Shown here in pieces: positions 1-7,995 of a stretch of DNA of 35,996 bases. Source of the stretch: Chitinophagaceae bacterium UBA4407 (GTDB taxonomy: Bacteria > Bacteroidota > Bacteroidia > Chitinophagales > Chitinophagaceae); contig DGQT01000110.1 in NCBI GenBank assembly GCA_002390845.1, forward strand, positions 1 to 35,996. Direction: 5' to 3'. Position 1 is the stretch's first letter. Every line of letters starts with the position of its first letter. The notes under the pieces are model-generated. The model was not told the DNA's origin and did no database searches. It worked only from the letters and a program-made list of their open reading frames with translations. A program made the translations under genes and the position numbers.

Positions 1-14
1 GCTAACTCGCTAAT

Positions 15-150
15 ATACGAAAGTTTGATTTTTGCCATTCATTAAATATTCTAAACTAATCTTTTAACTATATGGCAATAAAATATACGAAAGTTTAAAA
101 CTTTCGCTTTTTCAATTGTCGCTTACCGACAATACAAAATACGAAAGTTT
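15..150. repeat. Three direct copies of ATACGAAAGTTT beyond a recombinase stub
   Basis: The 12-mer ATACGAAAGTTT occurs exactly at 15-26, 85-96 and 139-150, with spacings of 70 and 54 bases. The last copy ends one base before the stop codon of the recombinase stub. The middle copy is extended into a perfect 19-base palindrome at 88-106 (CGAAAGTTT-A-AAACTTTCG). Between the second and third copies is a hairpin with 7-bp arms, ATTGTCG at 115-121 and CGACAAT at 127-133. Repeated short motifs beside a tyrosine recombinase gene may be recombinase-binding or att-type sites; that function is inference. Confidence 0.6.
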
Positions 151-151
151 T

Positions 152-352
152 TTATAACCCTTTTTTACGCATGATTTTATCTAAAGGGCTTTCAATTTTG
201 CCAATATCCTTATTGCTTACATGAGTATAGCGCAAGGTGGTTTTTATATCATTGTGCCCAAGCAACTTTTGTATATAAGTAATGTCTGTTCCGTTTTCAA
301 GCAGGTGTGTAGCATAACTGTGGCGCAGGCTGTGCGTGTTCGCACGCAACAC
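152..352 (-). pseudogene. C-terminal fragment of a tyrosine recombinase (XerD/integron-integrase-like)
   Basis: About 65 residues of a tyrosine recombinase catalytic domain remain. Visible are the box II signature HSLRHSYATHLLENGTD (the H-x-x-R pair), the LLGH histidine motif and the nucleophile tyrosine in TTLRYTH, followed by a tail ending in SPLD. That tail is shared with integron integrases and related Bacteroidota recombinases, which normally run to about 300 residues or more. The N-terminal core-binding domain and the first catalytic arginine are missing. The open frame can be extended to a start at 430, but those extra codons read through a dispersed repeat (see 353-505) and do not look like recombinase. 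The gene therefore seems to have been cut off by a rearrangement or repeat insertion near 345-352. The stub is probably not functional. The exact junction is uncertain. Confidence 0.8.
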
Positions 353-505
353 TTCTTCTAAATCTACGCTACGACAAAAGCTCAATATATAATCTGAACG
401 CACAAGTGTGCGACACTGAAACAAGTTCAATGCAGGCTGCCACGCTTTTTGAAAGATGCCATGAAAAAGGAACTGTGAACCGAGCGTGGCAAGTAAAGCT
501 TCATT
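353..505 (-). repeat. Dispersed palindromic repeat, copy 1 (type A arm plus type C arm)
   Basis: The inner segment AAAAGCTCAAT is followed by core GAACGCACAAGTGTGCGAC at 396-414 (type A, reverse orientation). A second unit has 8-bp arms GCCACGCT (439-446) and AGCGTGGC (483-490), then AAAGCTTCAT. The second unit closely matches 35870-35916 near the other end of the window. The copy lies directly against the truncated recombinase gene. Confidence 0.75.
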
Positions 506-540
506 AAAGAATCAAAAGCAGGGCAACAACAAAATCAACG

Positions 541-3500
541 CTATTTAGCTTCTATCATTTGCCTGCTCTCAACCATTTGATTGCCGATAAACAATGCATA
601 ACGGTAACTGCCGCCGGGTAATTCATTTGCTTTAACCTGCAAGCTGGCTTTGCCTGTGCCGGTAAGTTTTACGCTCTTTAATAAACTGCCCGCAGTATTG
701 TAAAAGTTAATGTAAGCGTTGCCATTGTTTACGGGCAGGTAATAATTAATTGCGGTGCTGCTGCCAAATGGATTGGGTATATTTTGTTCCAGCTTTGGCG
801 TGCTGCCAAGCTCAACAGACTGGGTAGTTAGCTGATCTGTTGAAGTTGCATTAAGCGTTGTTGGCTGAAGCGCCAAAACCATTTTTTTAAGTTCGCTTAC
901 TTCATTTTTTATATCGTCGTTTTGTTTTCTAAGGTCTTCATTTTGTTTGCTTAATTCCTGCACGGCTTTTACGAGCGGCACCACAAAATCGCTGTAACGC
1001 AGGCCGTAAAAAGATTGGTTTTCATCGGTGGGTTTATCAACGCCGCTAAAATCGTAGTTGATGGATGCTGCTGCTTTTTCTACATCTTGCGCAACAAAAC
1101 CGGTGAATATGGTTTTAGATTTTTCGGTGATGGCATTTTTCATTTCCGGGCTTTCCATTCCGGTTGGCCTGCCACCTGAAGATTGTTTTTGAATATTAGC
1201 TTCTAATTTATTTTCTATGGCATTTACATCGAGTGTATAAGTAATGGGTTTTAGTTTATTAATAAACTCCAGGCCGGGTACATTTTCTTTTATGTTCTTT
1301 TTATAACGTCCATCGCTGAAGTTGGTCCAGTTGGCATAGCCGCCAATACTTGTTACGGTGCTGTTGCCCAATTTTACCTGGTAACTGGCGGTAGCAATTG
1401 CGCCATAACCAATAGCAGTTGCATTGGAGAGATTATTTGCATTTACGTTGGCTGTATAGCCCACAGCTGTATTATAACTTCCACTTACATTGCTGGTTAA
1501 ACTGTAAACACCTAAAGCAGTATTGGCAACACCGATAGTATTATTTACCATGGCCTGACCCCCAATGGCGGTATTGTAATAACCGGTTGTATTATTTTTT
1601 AATGATCTTGTACCAACGGCCACCATATAATCATCGTAAGTATAATCACTGTAATTGAAAAGGGCAGAGTCGCCGATAGCAACATTGCTGCTGTTTCCGT
1701 CAGCATAGTAAAGTGCCGCTGCTCCTACAGCCACATTATTATTGCCTGTTGTGTTATGTAACAAAGCCTGCCTTCCATTTGCTGTGTTATTATTACCCGT
1801 AGAATTGAAATCAAGTGCACCATAACCGGTACCCGTATTATTACTGCCTGTTGTATTGCTTTCAAGGGAACTGCTTCCAGATGCAGTGTTCTGAATACCT
1901 GTAGTGTTGTTTGACAGGGAAAAAGTTCCTGATGCGGTATTATAAGTTCCGGAAGTATTAGCACCGAGTGCGGAATAGCCGTTCGCTAGATTGTAGAAAC
2001 CTGTCGTATTTTCTGAAAGAGAAGAAGCTCCAAACGCGGTATTATAACTTCCGGAGGTATTAGCATACAATGCTGAATAACCATTGGCTACATTGTACAA
2101 CCCTGTAGTGTTTGAATAAAGCGCACTTGAACCATTTGCAACATTACGAATGCCGGTAGTATTAGATTGTAAAGAGGAAGCACCGCAGGCTACATTCTCG
2201 GTACCAGTAGTATTCAGGAATAAAGACATATCTCCAACAGCCACATTATTTGAGCCTGTGGTATTTGTTGCAAGAGAAGAGCTACCAACTGCAACATTAA
2301 GGTAGCCTGTTGTATTACGATTAAGTGAGCCAACACCTGCTGCAAGATTATTAAAGCCTGTTGTATTTTCAAAAAGAGCGGAACTGCCAATGGCTATATT
2401 GTTATTTCCTGTTGAATTTTTTGCCAATGCCTCATCGCCAAAAGCCAAATTGTAATTTCCTGTAGTATTCAAATGCAGGGCATCATACCCAAACGCGTTA
2501 TTATTAATACCGGTAGTATTCGATTGTAAAGAATAAGAACCGGCTGCTGTGTTATTGTAGCCATTTGTGTTTGCATACAATGCTTTTGACCCTACAGCAA
2601 CATTTCCATACTTGTCGAATACGGTACCTCTTTGATTGTATAATGCAGAATCGCCGATGGCAACCATTTCAGAGCCTACAAGATTATTATATAAAGCTGC
2701 GGAACCCATTGCTGTATTTAATGAACCGGTGCTATTAAAATAAAGAGCGCTAAAACCTATAGCTGAATTTAAATACCCGCTAATATTTTGATTGAGCGAT
2801 TGCATTCCGCTGGCTGTGTTATAATAACCTGTAGTGTTCCTGGTAAGTGATGCATAACCTGTTGCACTGTTCCCTGATCCGGTTGTATTAAAAGCCAGCG
2901 ATCCGTAACCTGCACCGGTATTCCCATAACCAGTTGTATTCACCGATAAAGCCAGATAACCTAACCCGGTATTTAAAATGCCTGATGTGTTTAACAGTGA
3001 GCTATAGCCAAAAGAAGTATTTGTGCTGCTGCTGTCTATATATCCGGCTCTTTGGTTAGCCACTTCAAATATTAACGGCTGTGCATCTGTTGTACCAATA
3101 AAATTACTTGCTGGGTTTGTACCCGCATTGCCATTTAAACCCCACGCATTGGATGCGGGAAGTGTTATGTTATTACCATTGCTGATAGAAACCGTATTGC
3201 CAACTATGGACAATGTTTGCGCATCGTTATCGGTACCCGGTGCCCATTTGCCGCCAGCTAATTTTAGCACCTGCCCGTTAACCGGAGGCACCACACCACC
3301 ATACGGTGTGCCTGCTAATTGACCCGCATTCCAGATTGCACTTGTGTTAAGTGCCGAGATAACCGTGCCGGTAACATTTATACCGGTGGTTCCGTCGCCG
3401 GTATATGTTGTACCTGTTGTAAGCGATTTCCACGCAGTGCCATTGTACCCCTGAAAGTCTGTGCCTGTCCAGCGAATATTGCCCGCAAGGTTGCTGGTAC

Positions 3501-3903
3501 TGTTGCCTAGCTGTACACCGCCTGTAAACACACCGTTGCCGTTGTTTGCACCAATATTAAAAACAGAAGTGCCTGCGCCATTGCGAAATTCATATCGCAC
3601 ACTGGCAGCATTAAAAAACAAACCAATATTCGGGAAGCTTGCCGATTGAAATGCATACTGGTTATCTGCTACACGGTAAGCTGATGTTCCGGAAAAAGAA
3701 AGGTTGCCTGTTGCGCTGTCGATGTTTACATAATTAGAACCACGGCCAATACGTGCGCCGCCATTTACCTGGAAACTTGTAACTGGCGTAATAGTATAAA
3801 CGCCGGTTCTCCCTGTTGAAGGAAAGATATTTTGTGCATCTGTGTTAACAGCAATTGCAAGAAGAAAGCAAGTAGCTAAAGCGAATTGATAAATATTTTT
3901 CAT
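541..3903 (-). CDS. Secreted adhesin-like protein: YadA-type head repeats, S74 chaperone domain, T9SS sorting domain
   Basis: The protein has 1120 residues and starts with a signal peptide ending near TDAQ (residues 1-24). A non-repetitive region follows to about residue 290. The centre, roughly residues 295-830, is about 30 tandem 17-residue repeats of the form (N)NxAxGxxxLxxNTTG, the pattern of left-handed beta-roll heads in YadA-type adhesins. Around residue 862 begins an intramolecular chaperone of the endosialidase (Peptidase S74) type, with the hallmark SDGRYKKNI. A short coiled coil (LSKQNEDLRKQNDDIKNEV) follows, and the last 80 or so residues form a T9SS type A sorting domain (LEQNIPNPFGSSTAINYYLP). 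It is expected to be a trimeric cell-surface or extracellular fibre. The NTF2-like gene lies 35 bp upstream on the same strand, so they may be co-transcribed. The order S74-then-sorting-domain is unusual (see findings). The ligand cannot be predicted. Confidence 0.9.
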   Translation of the reverse strand: MKNIYQFALATCFLLAIAVNTDAQNIFPSTGRTGVYTITPVTSFQVNGGARIGRGSNYVNIDSATGNLSFSGTSAYRVADNQYAFQSASFPNIGLFFNAASVRYEFRNGAGTSVFNIGANNGNGVFTGGVQLGNSTSNLAGNIRWTGTDFQGYNGTAWKSLTTGTTYTGDGTTGINVTGTVISALNTSAIWNAGQLAGTPYGGVVPPVNGQVLKLAGGKWAPGTDNDAQTLSIVGNTVSISNGNNITLPASNAWGLNGNAGTNPASNFIGTTDAQPLIFEVANQRAGYIDSSSTNTSFGYSSLLNTSGILNTGLGYLALSVNTTGYGNTGAGYGSLAFNTTGSGNSATGYASLTRNTTGYYNTASGMQSLNQNISGYLNSAIGFSALYFNSTGSLNTAMGSAALYNNLVGSEMVAIGDSALYNQRGTVFDKYGNVAVGSKALYANTNGYNNTAAGSYSLQSNTTGINNNAFGYDALHLNTTGNYNLAFGDEALAKNSTGNNNIAIGSSALFENTTGFNNLAAGVGSLNRNTTGYLNVAVGSSSLATNTTGSNNVAVGDMSLFLNTTGTENVACGASSLQSNTTGIRNVANGSSALYSNTTGLYNVANGYSALYANTSGSYNTAFGASSLSENTTGFYNLANGYSALGANTSGTYNTASGTFSLSNNTTGIQNTASGSSSLESNTTGSNNTGTGYGALDFNSTGNNNTANGRQALLHNTTGNNNVAVGAAALYYADGNSSNVAIGDSALFNYSDYTYDDYMVAVGTRSLKNNTTGYYNTAIGGQAMVNNTIGVANTALGVYSLTSNVSGSYNTAVGYTANVNANNLSNATAIGYGAIATASYQVKLGNSTVTSIGGYANWTNFSDGRYKKNIKENVPGLEFINKLKPITYTLDVNAIENKLEANIQKQSSGGRPTGMESPEMKNAITEKSKTIFTGFVAQDVEKAAASINYDFSGVDKPTDENQSFYGLRYSDFVVPLVKAVQELSKQNEDLRKQNDDIKNEVSELKKMVLALQPTTLNATSTDQLTTQSVELGSTPKLEQNIPNPFGSSTAINYYLPVNNGNAYINFYNTAGSLLKSVKLTGTGKASLQVKANELPGGSYRYALFIGNQMVESRQMIEAK
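1440..3010 (-). repeat. In-gene 51-bp tandem repeats encoding the adhesin head
   Basis: The coding sequence shows a 51-base periodicity (17 codons), with a recurrent motif read on the plus strand as GTAGTATT or GTTGTATT (NTTG codons). Copies have diverged at the DNA level, apart from a few near-identical neighbours such as the segments near 1950-2100. Some slippage or unequal crossover is therefore likely, but old. It is not a CRISPR: there are no unique spacers and the reading frame is continuous. Confidence 0.85.
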
Positions 3904-3938
3904 GATTTTTTTAATTTATGTTTCGTGAAATAGAATGA

Positions 3939-4418
3939 TTATTTCATTGGCGGTGGGGGCGGAGAGTCTTTGCTGATAGTACCCTGCCAGCCGGTGAACA
4001 TCCATTTATTATTTTCTTTTAGCCATGTTTCGGTGTACAGAAATTCTACCATTACCTTATCCTGAACCATCACCTGTGCTTTGCCGGTGATGATGCCAAC
4101 ATTGCCATACAACCTTGTAGTTTTCTCCATCAACCGGCACGCATACCCACTCATCATTTTTCTGTGCGCGGTATCTGCAATCGTTTGTTTCTTATCCATC
4201 ATAACACCGTCTGCATTGATAGTGATATAATCGTCAGACATTATTGATTCGAAGTAAGCGGTGTTATAATCCTGAACGCTTTTAAACATTGCTGCTTCTG
4301 CTTCGTCAAGCTCCTTCTGCACCTGCGGAGATGGTTTTGAATTTTGTGCAACAGAAAATAAAGTGCAGCAGGAAAGCAAAGGCAACAGCATGCAGTTAAA
4401 TACTAGTTTCCTTTTCAT
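3939..4418 (-). CDS. Secreted NTF2-like / SnoaL-fold protein (DUF4440-type)
   Basis: The protein has 159 residues, with a signal peptide (hydrophobic segment, then FSVAQ at about residues 20-25). The mature part has the layout of NTF2-like nuclear transport factor 2 / DUF4440 proteins: an N-terminal helix pair (LDEAEAAMFKSVQDYNTAYFESIMSDDYITINADG), a helix after KKQTIAD, and a beta sheet ending in ETWLKENNKWMFTGWQGT. The tail is a short run of prolines. Members bind small ligands or act as enzymes; nothing here fixes a substrate. It is upstream of the adhesin gene with a 35-bp gap, suggesting one transcript. Export to the periplasm is inferred from the signal sequence. Confidence 0.8.
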   Translation of the reverse strand: MKRKLVFNCMLLPLLSCCTLFSVAQNSKPSPQVQKELDEAEAAMFKSVQDYNTAYFESIMSDDYITINADGVMMDKKQTIADTAHRKMMSGYACRLMEKTTRLYGNVGIITGKAQVMVQDKVMVEFLYTETWLKENNKWMFTGWQGTISKDSPPPPPMK

Positions 4419-4549
4419 TTTATTATTTTTTATGATGAATTATTTAATAAATCAAAGATGAAAATGATTACATACTAAATGCGGGTAGTTGAGCAAATGG
4501 TAAACGCTTTTGAGTAAATAACAGACCAGTGAATAATTATACAGAATGG

Positions 4550-4721
4550 TGAACCCGGCATTTGGAAAAGTATGAGGCATTGTTGCGTCGCACACTTGTG
4601 CTGCATAGCAAGCTTGAGCTTAGAGCTGCAGATTTGCTCAGCCGCCTCAAGCTCATAAAAGCTCTGAACGTACAAGTGAGTGACACAACCGGCGATGCCA
4701 CAAGGATCAAATGCCGGCTAA
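4550..4721. repeat. Dispersed palindromic repeat, copy 2 (complete; A arm and B arm)
   Basis: The left end TGAACCCGGCATTTG is mirrored by AAATGCCGGCTA at the right end. The left core GTTGCGTCGCACACTTGTGC (4582-4601) is type A. The right core GAACGTACAAGTGAGTGACA (4666-4685) is type B in reverse. The middle carries AAGCTTGAGC and CTCAAGCTC. This copy fills most of the 323-base gap between the NTF2-like gene and the response regulator. Confidence 0.85.
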
Positions 4722-4741
4722 CAAAAATTTTAAAAATCGCT

Positions 4742-5491
4742 TTAATGATTGGTGAGAATATTCATTAGTTCGTCTTTGCGCTGGCGGCTTATGGGGAGTT
4801 GTGCGCCGTTAGTCATTTCAATAGCACCTCCATCTGTTTTTACATAACGGTTTACCTGTTTAAGGTTGATGATGAAGGAGTGATGAATGCGGTAAAAGTG
4901 GTAATGCACCAGCATTTCTTCAACTTCTTTCAGGGTTTTAGATACCACCATTTTTGATTTGTCGATGAAATGCAGCGTAGTATAATTACTGTCTGATTCG
5001 CAGTGAACAATAATGGCAGGCTTTATAAAATGAATGGCCTGTTGTGTGGCAAAACTTATTTTTTCAGGTAGGATATTTGGCTGGTTGTATTGCTGCATTA
5101 GGATGTCGAGCTGCTGTTTAAAGTTGCTGTGCAGCATCTTTTTTTCGTAGCGTTTTACGGCAGCCACAAGGTCATCTGCATCGATGGGTTTAAGCAGATA
5201 ATCGAGTGCTGCGAAACGAAAAGCTTTCAAAGCAAATTGGTTGTAGGCGGTAGTGAAGATTACATCGAAAGATGGATTGATAAAGGATTGTACAAGTTCG
5301 AAACCGTTTTTTTTCGGCATTTCAATATCAAGAAAAACAAGGCTGGGTTTGTGTTGTTCAATAGCTTCAATACCACTGTCTGCACTGTTGCAGATAGCGG
5401 CGATTGCTACCTGCGGGCAATAGTTGTGTAACTGCCACTCGAGCATTTCAAGCGCATTCTTCTCATCGTCTACCAATATTGCTTTGATCAT
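4742..5491 (-). CDS. LytTR-family DNA-binding response regulator
   Basis: The protein has 249 residues. The N-terminal receiver domain (about 1-120) has the acidic pair VDDE near residue 8, the phospho-acceptor Asp55 in LVFLDIEMPKKNGFEL, the switch Thr in IFTTAYNQFALKAF and the Lys of LLKPI. The C-terminal 100 residues are a LytTR DNA-binding domain (HFIKPAIIVHCESDSNYTTLHF and FYRIHHSFIINLKQVNRYVK). Such proteins are dimeric transcription regulators that bind pairs of short direct repeats. The gene follows the histidine kinase with a 2-base gap (TAA-TC-ATG), so the two are surely co-transcribed and probably translationally coupled. No target operator could be picked out in this window. Confidence 0.95.
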   Translation of the reverse strand: MIKAILVDDEKNALEMLEWQLHNYCPQVAIAAICNSADSGIEAIEQHKPSLVFLDIEMPKKNGFELVQSFINPSFDVIFTTAYNQFALKAFRFAALDYLLKPIDADDLVAAVKRYEKKMLHSNFKQQLDILMQQYNQPNILPEKISFATQQAIHFIKPAIIVHCESDSNYTTLHFIDKSKMVVSKTLKEVEEMLVHYHFYRIHHSFIINLKQVNRYVKTDGGAIEMTNGAQLPISRQRKDELMNILTNH

Positions 5492-5493
5492 GA

Positions 5494-7560
5494 TTAACTG
5501 ATATTGTCTGTTGATAAATTTTTATGAGCAGGAATGATAATAGTGATTTTTGTTCCGGATGCAATTCCGTTTTCATCAACAAGATCCTCCACTTTTACCG
5601 ATGTATTGAATTTGTATAATTGGTTGAAGAGTTCAATCCTGTCTTTGCTTATCTGCATACCATACGATTTTCTTTTAAGTGCATCTTTACTTTCTGTTTC
5701 TTTTGCTTTTTGCCTGCCGATGCCGTTATCTTCAATTTCAACTTTTAAACTATTATCATTTTCTTTTAAAAAACGGATCCATAATTTACCCTTTTCTTCT
5801 TTTTGCATAAGGCCATGCCAAATAGCATTTTCTGCATAAGGCTGAATAAGCATAGAAGGAATAGAAATATTTTCTGATGCTGCTGCTTCGTCGGTTATAA
5901 TTTCATATTCGAAAGCATCATCGAACCGCAGTGCTTCCATATCCATATACAATTGCAAAGTTTGAATTTCTGCATCGAGTGTAATATAATCTGCTGCCGA
6001 ATTATCAAGTATCATCCTTATTAACTTGGCAAATTTGGTAAGGTAATTAGAGGCAGTTTTATTGTCGCTTTTTACAATGTAGCGGTTAATGCTTGTAAGA
6101 CAGTTAAAAATAAAATGCGGGTTCATTTGTGCACGCAGTGCTTTCATTTCTACTGCTGCTGTTCTTTTGTAAAAATTTGTTTTTAGTCTTGCGCGGTATT
6201 GCAGGCCAAGCATTATCAGTAAAAGTAAACTGCCAATGAGCAGGTAGATTTTTAGCTGCGAATTGTATTTTTCATTTTGGGCAATTAGCATTTGCGCTTG
6301 TATTTTTTGATTGTAATAACCCGATTGTATCTGCCTTTCTTTTTCTATATTAAACAAACTATCTTTTCCCTGAAGTACCTTTTCCTGGTAATAAAAAGCG
6401 CTGTCCGGCATATTGTCTTTTTTAAAAAGCTGTACCATTAGCGCCGATGTATTTACAATAGTAAAAGGGTTTTTTATTGAAGCTGCTATGCTGAAAGCGT
6501 GGCGGGCAAAAACCAATGCAGAATCTTTTTTATCAGTCTGGCTTAGTAGTTTAGAAATTTGCATGTAAGCCTCTGCTACAACAACTAAATTATTACCTGC
6601 TTCACTAACTGTTATTGCTCTCCTGAAATAATCCCCCGCATTTTCAATATTCCCTTGTTTCTGCTGAATTTCACCCAATAAAAGAAGTGGTTTGGCAGAT
6701 AATCCTTTACCCAATTTATTTGCTTTTTCAGCATAAAAAAAAGCGGAATCTATTTGATTCATATGCAGGAATATTTGTCCAAGCCCTATACATGCATTCA
6801 ATAAGAAATTGTTTACGGCACTTTTATTATTAACCGATGGAACGAGGTTAAGGCAAAGCTCATAATACTCTTTAGCTTTTATTTCATCATTATCGTTATA
6901 ATACAGGTCTGCAATGTTGTTGTAAACAAATGCAATGGGTGTGGCACTCCCCAATGTTTTTTTTATTTCCACTCCTTTTAAATAGGCCGCCAATGCCTGC
7001 TGTGTTAAACCTCGCTTTGCTAAAACATTTCCCTGTAAATCCAGTGCATAAGCTTCAATTTTTTTGGACCCATTTTTTTGAGCCATACTGTAAATATCAG
7101 TGGCATATTTATCGCTGCTGTCAAGATTTCTTTCCAAAAAATAAAACCCTCTTCTTATCATAGCTATCAGGCGCATGGAATCTGTTAATCCGGAAAGGTC
7201 AAGGTAGTCACTTGTCCAACCTGTAATAGTTAAGTGTAAAACTGTGTCAGACCTGATAATAAATTCCCTTTCTTCTGCATTACCGGCTTTTCCATCCGAT
7301 TCAAAAGATTCCATATTTCCAGCTGTAAAATTGAATTTTATTTTGCCCGGGTCTACCTGTAAATCAATCTGCTGTTTACCAGGTTCAGATTGTTGTAACA
7401 TGTATCCTTCACCATGTGGATTCCAATCATTAAAGGTTCCGGCAATATAAACCTTATCTGTTCCTGCTGGTACACTTACAATCAACCGCAGGCTATACCT
7501 CGTTTGGGCTTGCGTTATTTGAACAAGAAAGCAAATGATAATCAGGCTGATTATTTTCAT
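5494..7560 (-). CDS. Sensor histidine kinase with glycogen-binding-like domain, TPRs and PF06580 kinase core
   Basis: The protein has 688 residues. A signal peptide (MKIISLIIICFLVQITQAQ) is followed at about residues 20-115 by a CBM48/AMPK-type carbohydrate-binding-like domain, marked by VYIAGTFNDWNPHGEGYML and KIKFNF. TPR-like helical repeats fill about 130-400. One membrane segment (IYLLIGSLLLLIMLGLQY) lies near residue 450. The cytoplasmic core is the LytS/YehU type, with phospho-acceptor His482 in QMNPHFIFN, the N-box Asn in ENAIWHGL and the G1 box DNGIG. The input side is therefore extracytoplasmic and coupled through TPRs to a kinase paired with the LytTR regulator. A glucan or other oligosaccharide ligand is possible from the domain, but is inference; such domains are also used purely for protein contacts. 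Confidence 0.9.
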   Translation of the reverse strand: MKIISLIIICFLVQITQAQTRYSLRLIVSVPAGTDKVYIAGTFNDWNPHGEGYMLQQSEPGKQQIDLQVDPGKIKFNFTAGNMESFESDGKAGNAEEREFIIRSDTVLHLTITGWTSDYLDLSGLTDSMRLIAMIRRGFYFLERNLDSSDKYATDIYSMAQKNGSKKIEAYALDLQGNVLAKRGLTQQALAAYLKGVEIKKTLGSATPIAFVYNNIADLYYNDNDEIKAKEYYELCLNLVPSVNNKSAVNNFLLNACIGLGQIFLHMNQIDSAFFYAEKANKLGKGLSAKPLLLLGEIQQKQGNIENAGDYFRRAITVSEAGNNLVVVAEAYMQISKLLSQTDKKDSALVFARHAFSIAASIKNPFTIVNTSALMVQLFKKDNMPDSAFYYQEKVLQGKDSLFNIEKERQIQSGYYNQKIQAQMLIAQNEKYNSQLKIYLLIGSLLLLIMLGLQYRARLKTNFYKRTAAVEMKALRAQMNPHFIFNCLTSINRYIVKSDNKTASNYLTKFAKLIRMILDNSAADYITLDAEIQTLQLYMDMEALRFDDAFEYEIITDEAAASENISIPSMLIQPYAENAIWHGLMQKEEKGKLWIRFLKENDNSLKVEIEDNGIGRQKAKETESKDALKRKSYGMQISKDRIELFNQLYKFNTSVKVEDLVDENGIASGTKITIIIPAHKNLSTDNIS

Positions 7561-7789
7561 CTGGATAATTATGGTAAAGCAGGCTTTTTATTTATCAACG
7601 CTAAGCTATACAGTTAAAATAAGAAATCATTACCAGATAATTAAATAACAGTTGTCAATGTATAAACTGTACATATAAATGAGTATTTGGTAAACTTTGC
7701 TGGTGCTTAATAGTATTCTGATGCAGATACTTGAGTGCAAAAAATGAAACATAAGGGTGTTTAATGCACAGACGAAAAAATTATTTTAC

Positions 7790-7930
7790 CGTGTGCTGAA
7801 CAGAGATTCTGTAGCATAACAGTACTGCCCTGTGTTCGGTCGCTACGCTTCGGTAAAGCTCAATATTTAATCCAATCGCACAAGTGTGCGACGCAAGAAA
7901 AGCTTCACAGAATTACTATAGCCTGGTCAA
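7790..7930 (-). repeat. Dispersed palindromic repeat, copy 3 (type A right arm)
   Basis: The inner motif CTACGCTTCGGTAAAGCTCAAT is followed by core CGCACAAGTGTGCGACGCAA (7877-7896), AAAAGCTTCA and an end AGCCTGGTCA. The left half is degenerate. This is the main content of the 435-base gap between the kinase start and the EF-G stop, together with the hairpin at 7935-7971. Bases 7561-7789 show nothing recognisable. Confidence 0.75.
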
Positions 7931-7934
7931 TAAA

Positions 7935-7971
7935 AAAAGAATAAAAAAGTCTTGTGCTTCTTTATTCTTTT
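7935..7971 (-). terminator. Putative terminator hairpin after the EF-G paralog
   Basis: The arms AAAAGAATAAA-AAAG and CTT-CTTTATTCTTTT flank a 7-base loop about 25 bases beyond the minus-strand stop. The stem is A/T-rich, and T-runs follow on the minus strand. It is a weak example, so confidence is moderate. Confidence 0.45.
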
Positions 7972-7995
7972 ATAGACAAGGGATTGTAAGCTTTA

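Noticed and set aside
353..430. Extension of the recombinase fragment to a start codon at 430
   Set aside because: Those codons translate repeat copy 1 rather than recombinase sequence, so the apparent start is accidental.
1440..3010. Possible CRISPR-like array from regular repeats
   Set aside because: The 51-base period is in frame and encodes beta-roll repeats. There are no constant repeats with unique spacers and no cas genes.
3023..3649. Plus-strand ORFs opposite the adhesin gene
   Set aside because: They are open frames antisense to a clear T9SS protein, with no start signals or recognisable domains.
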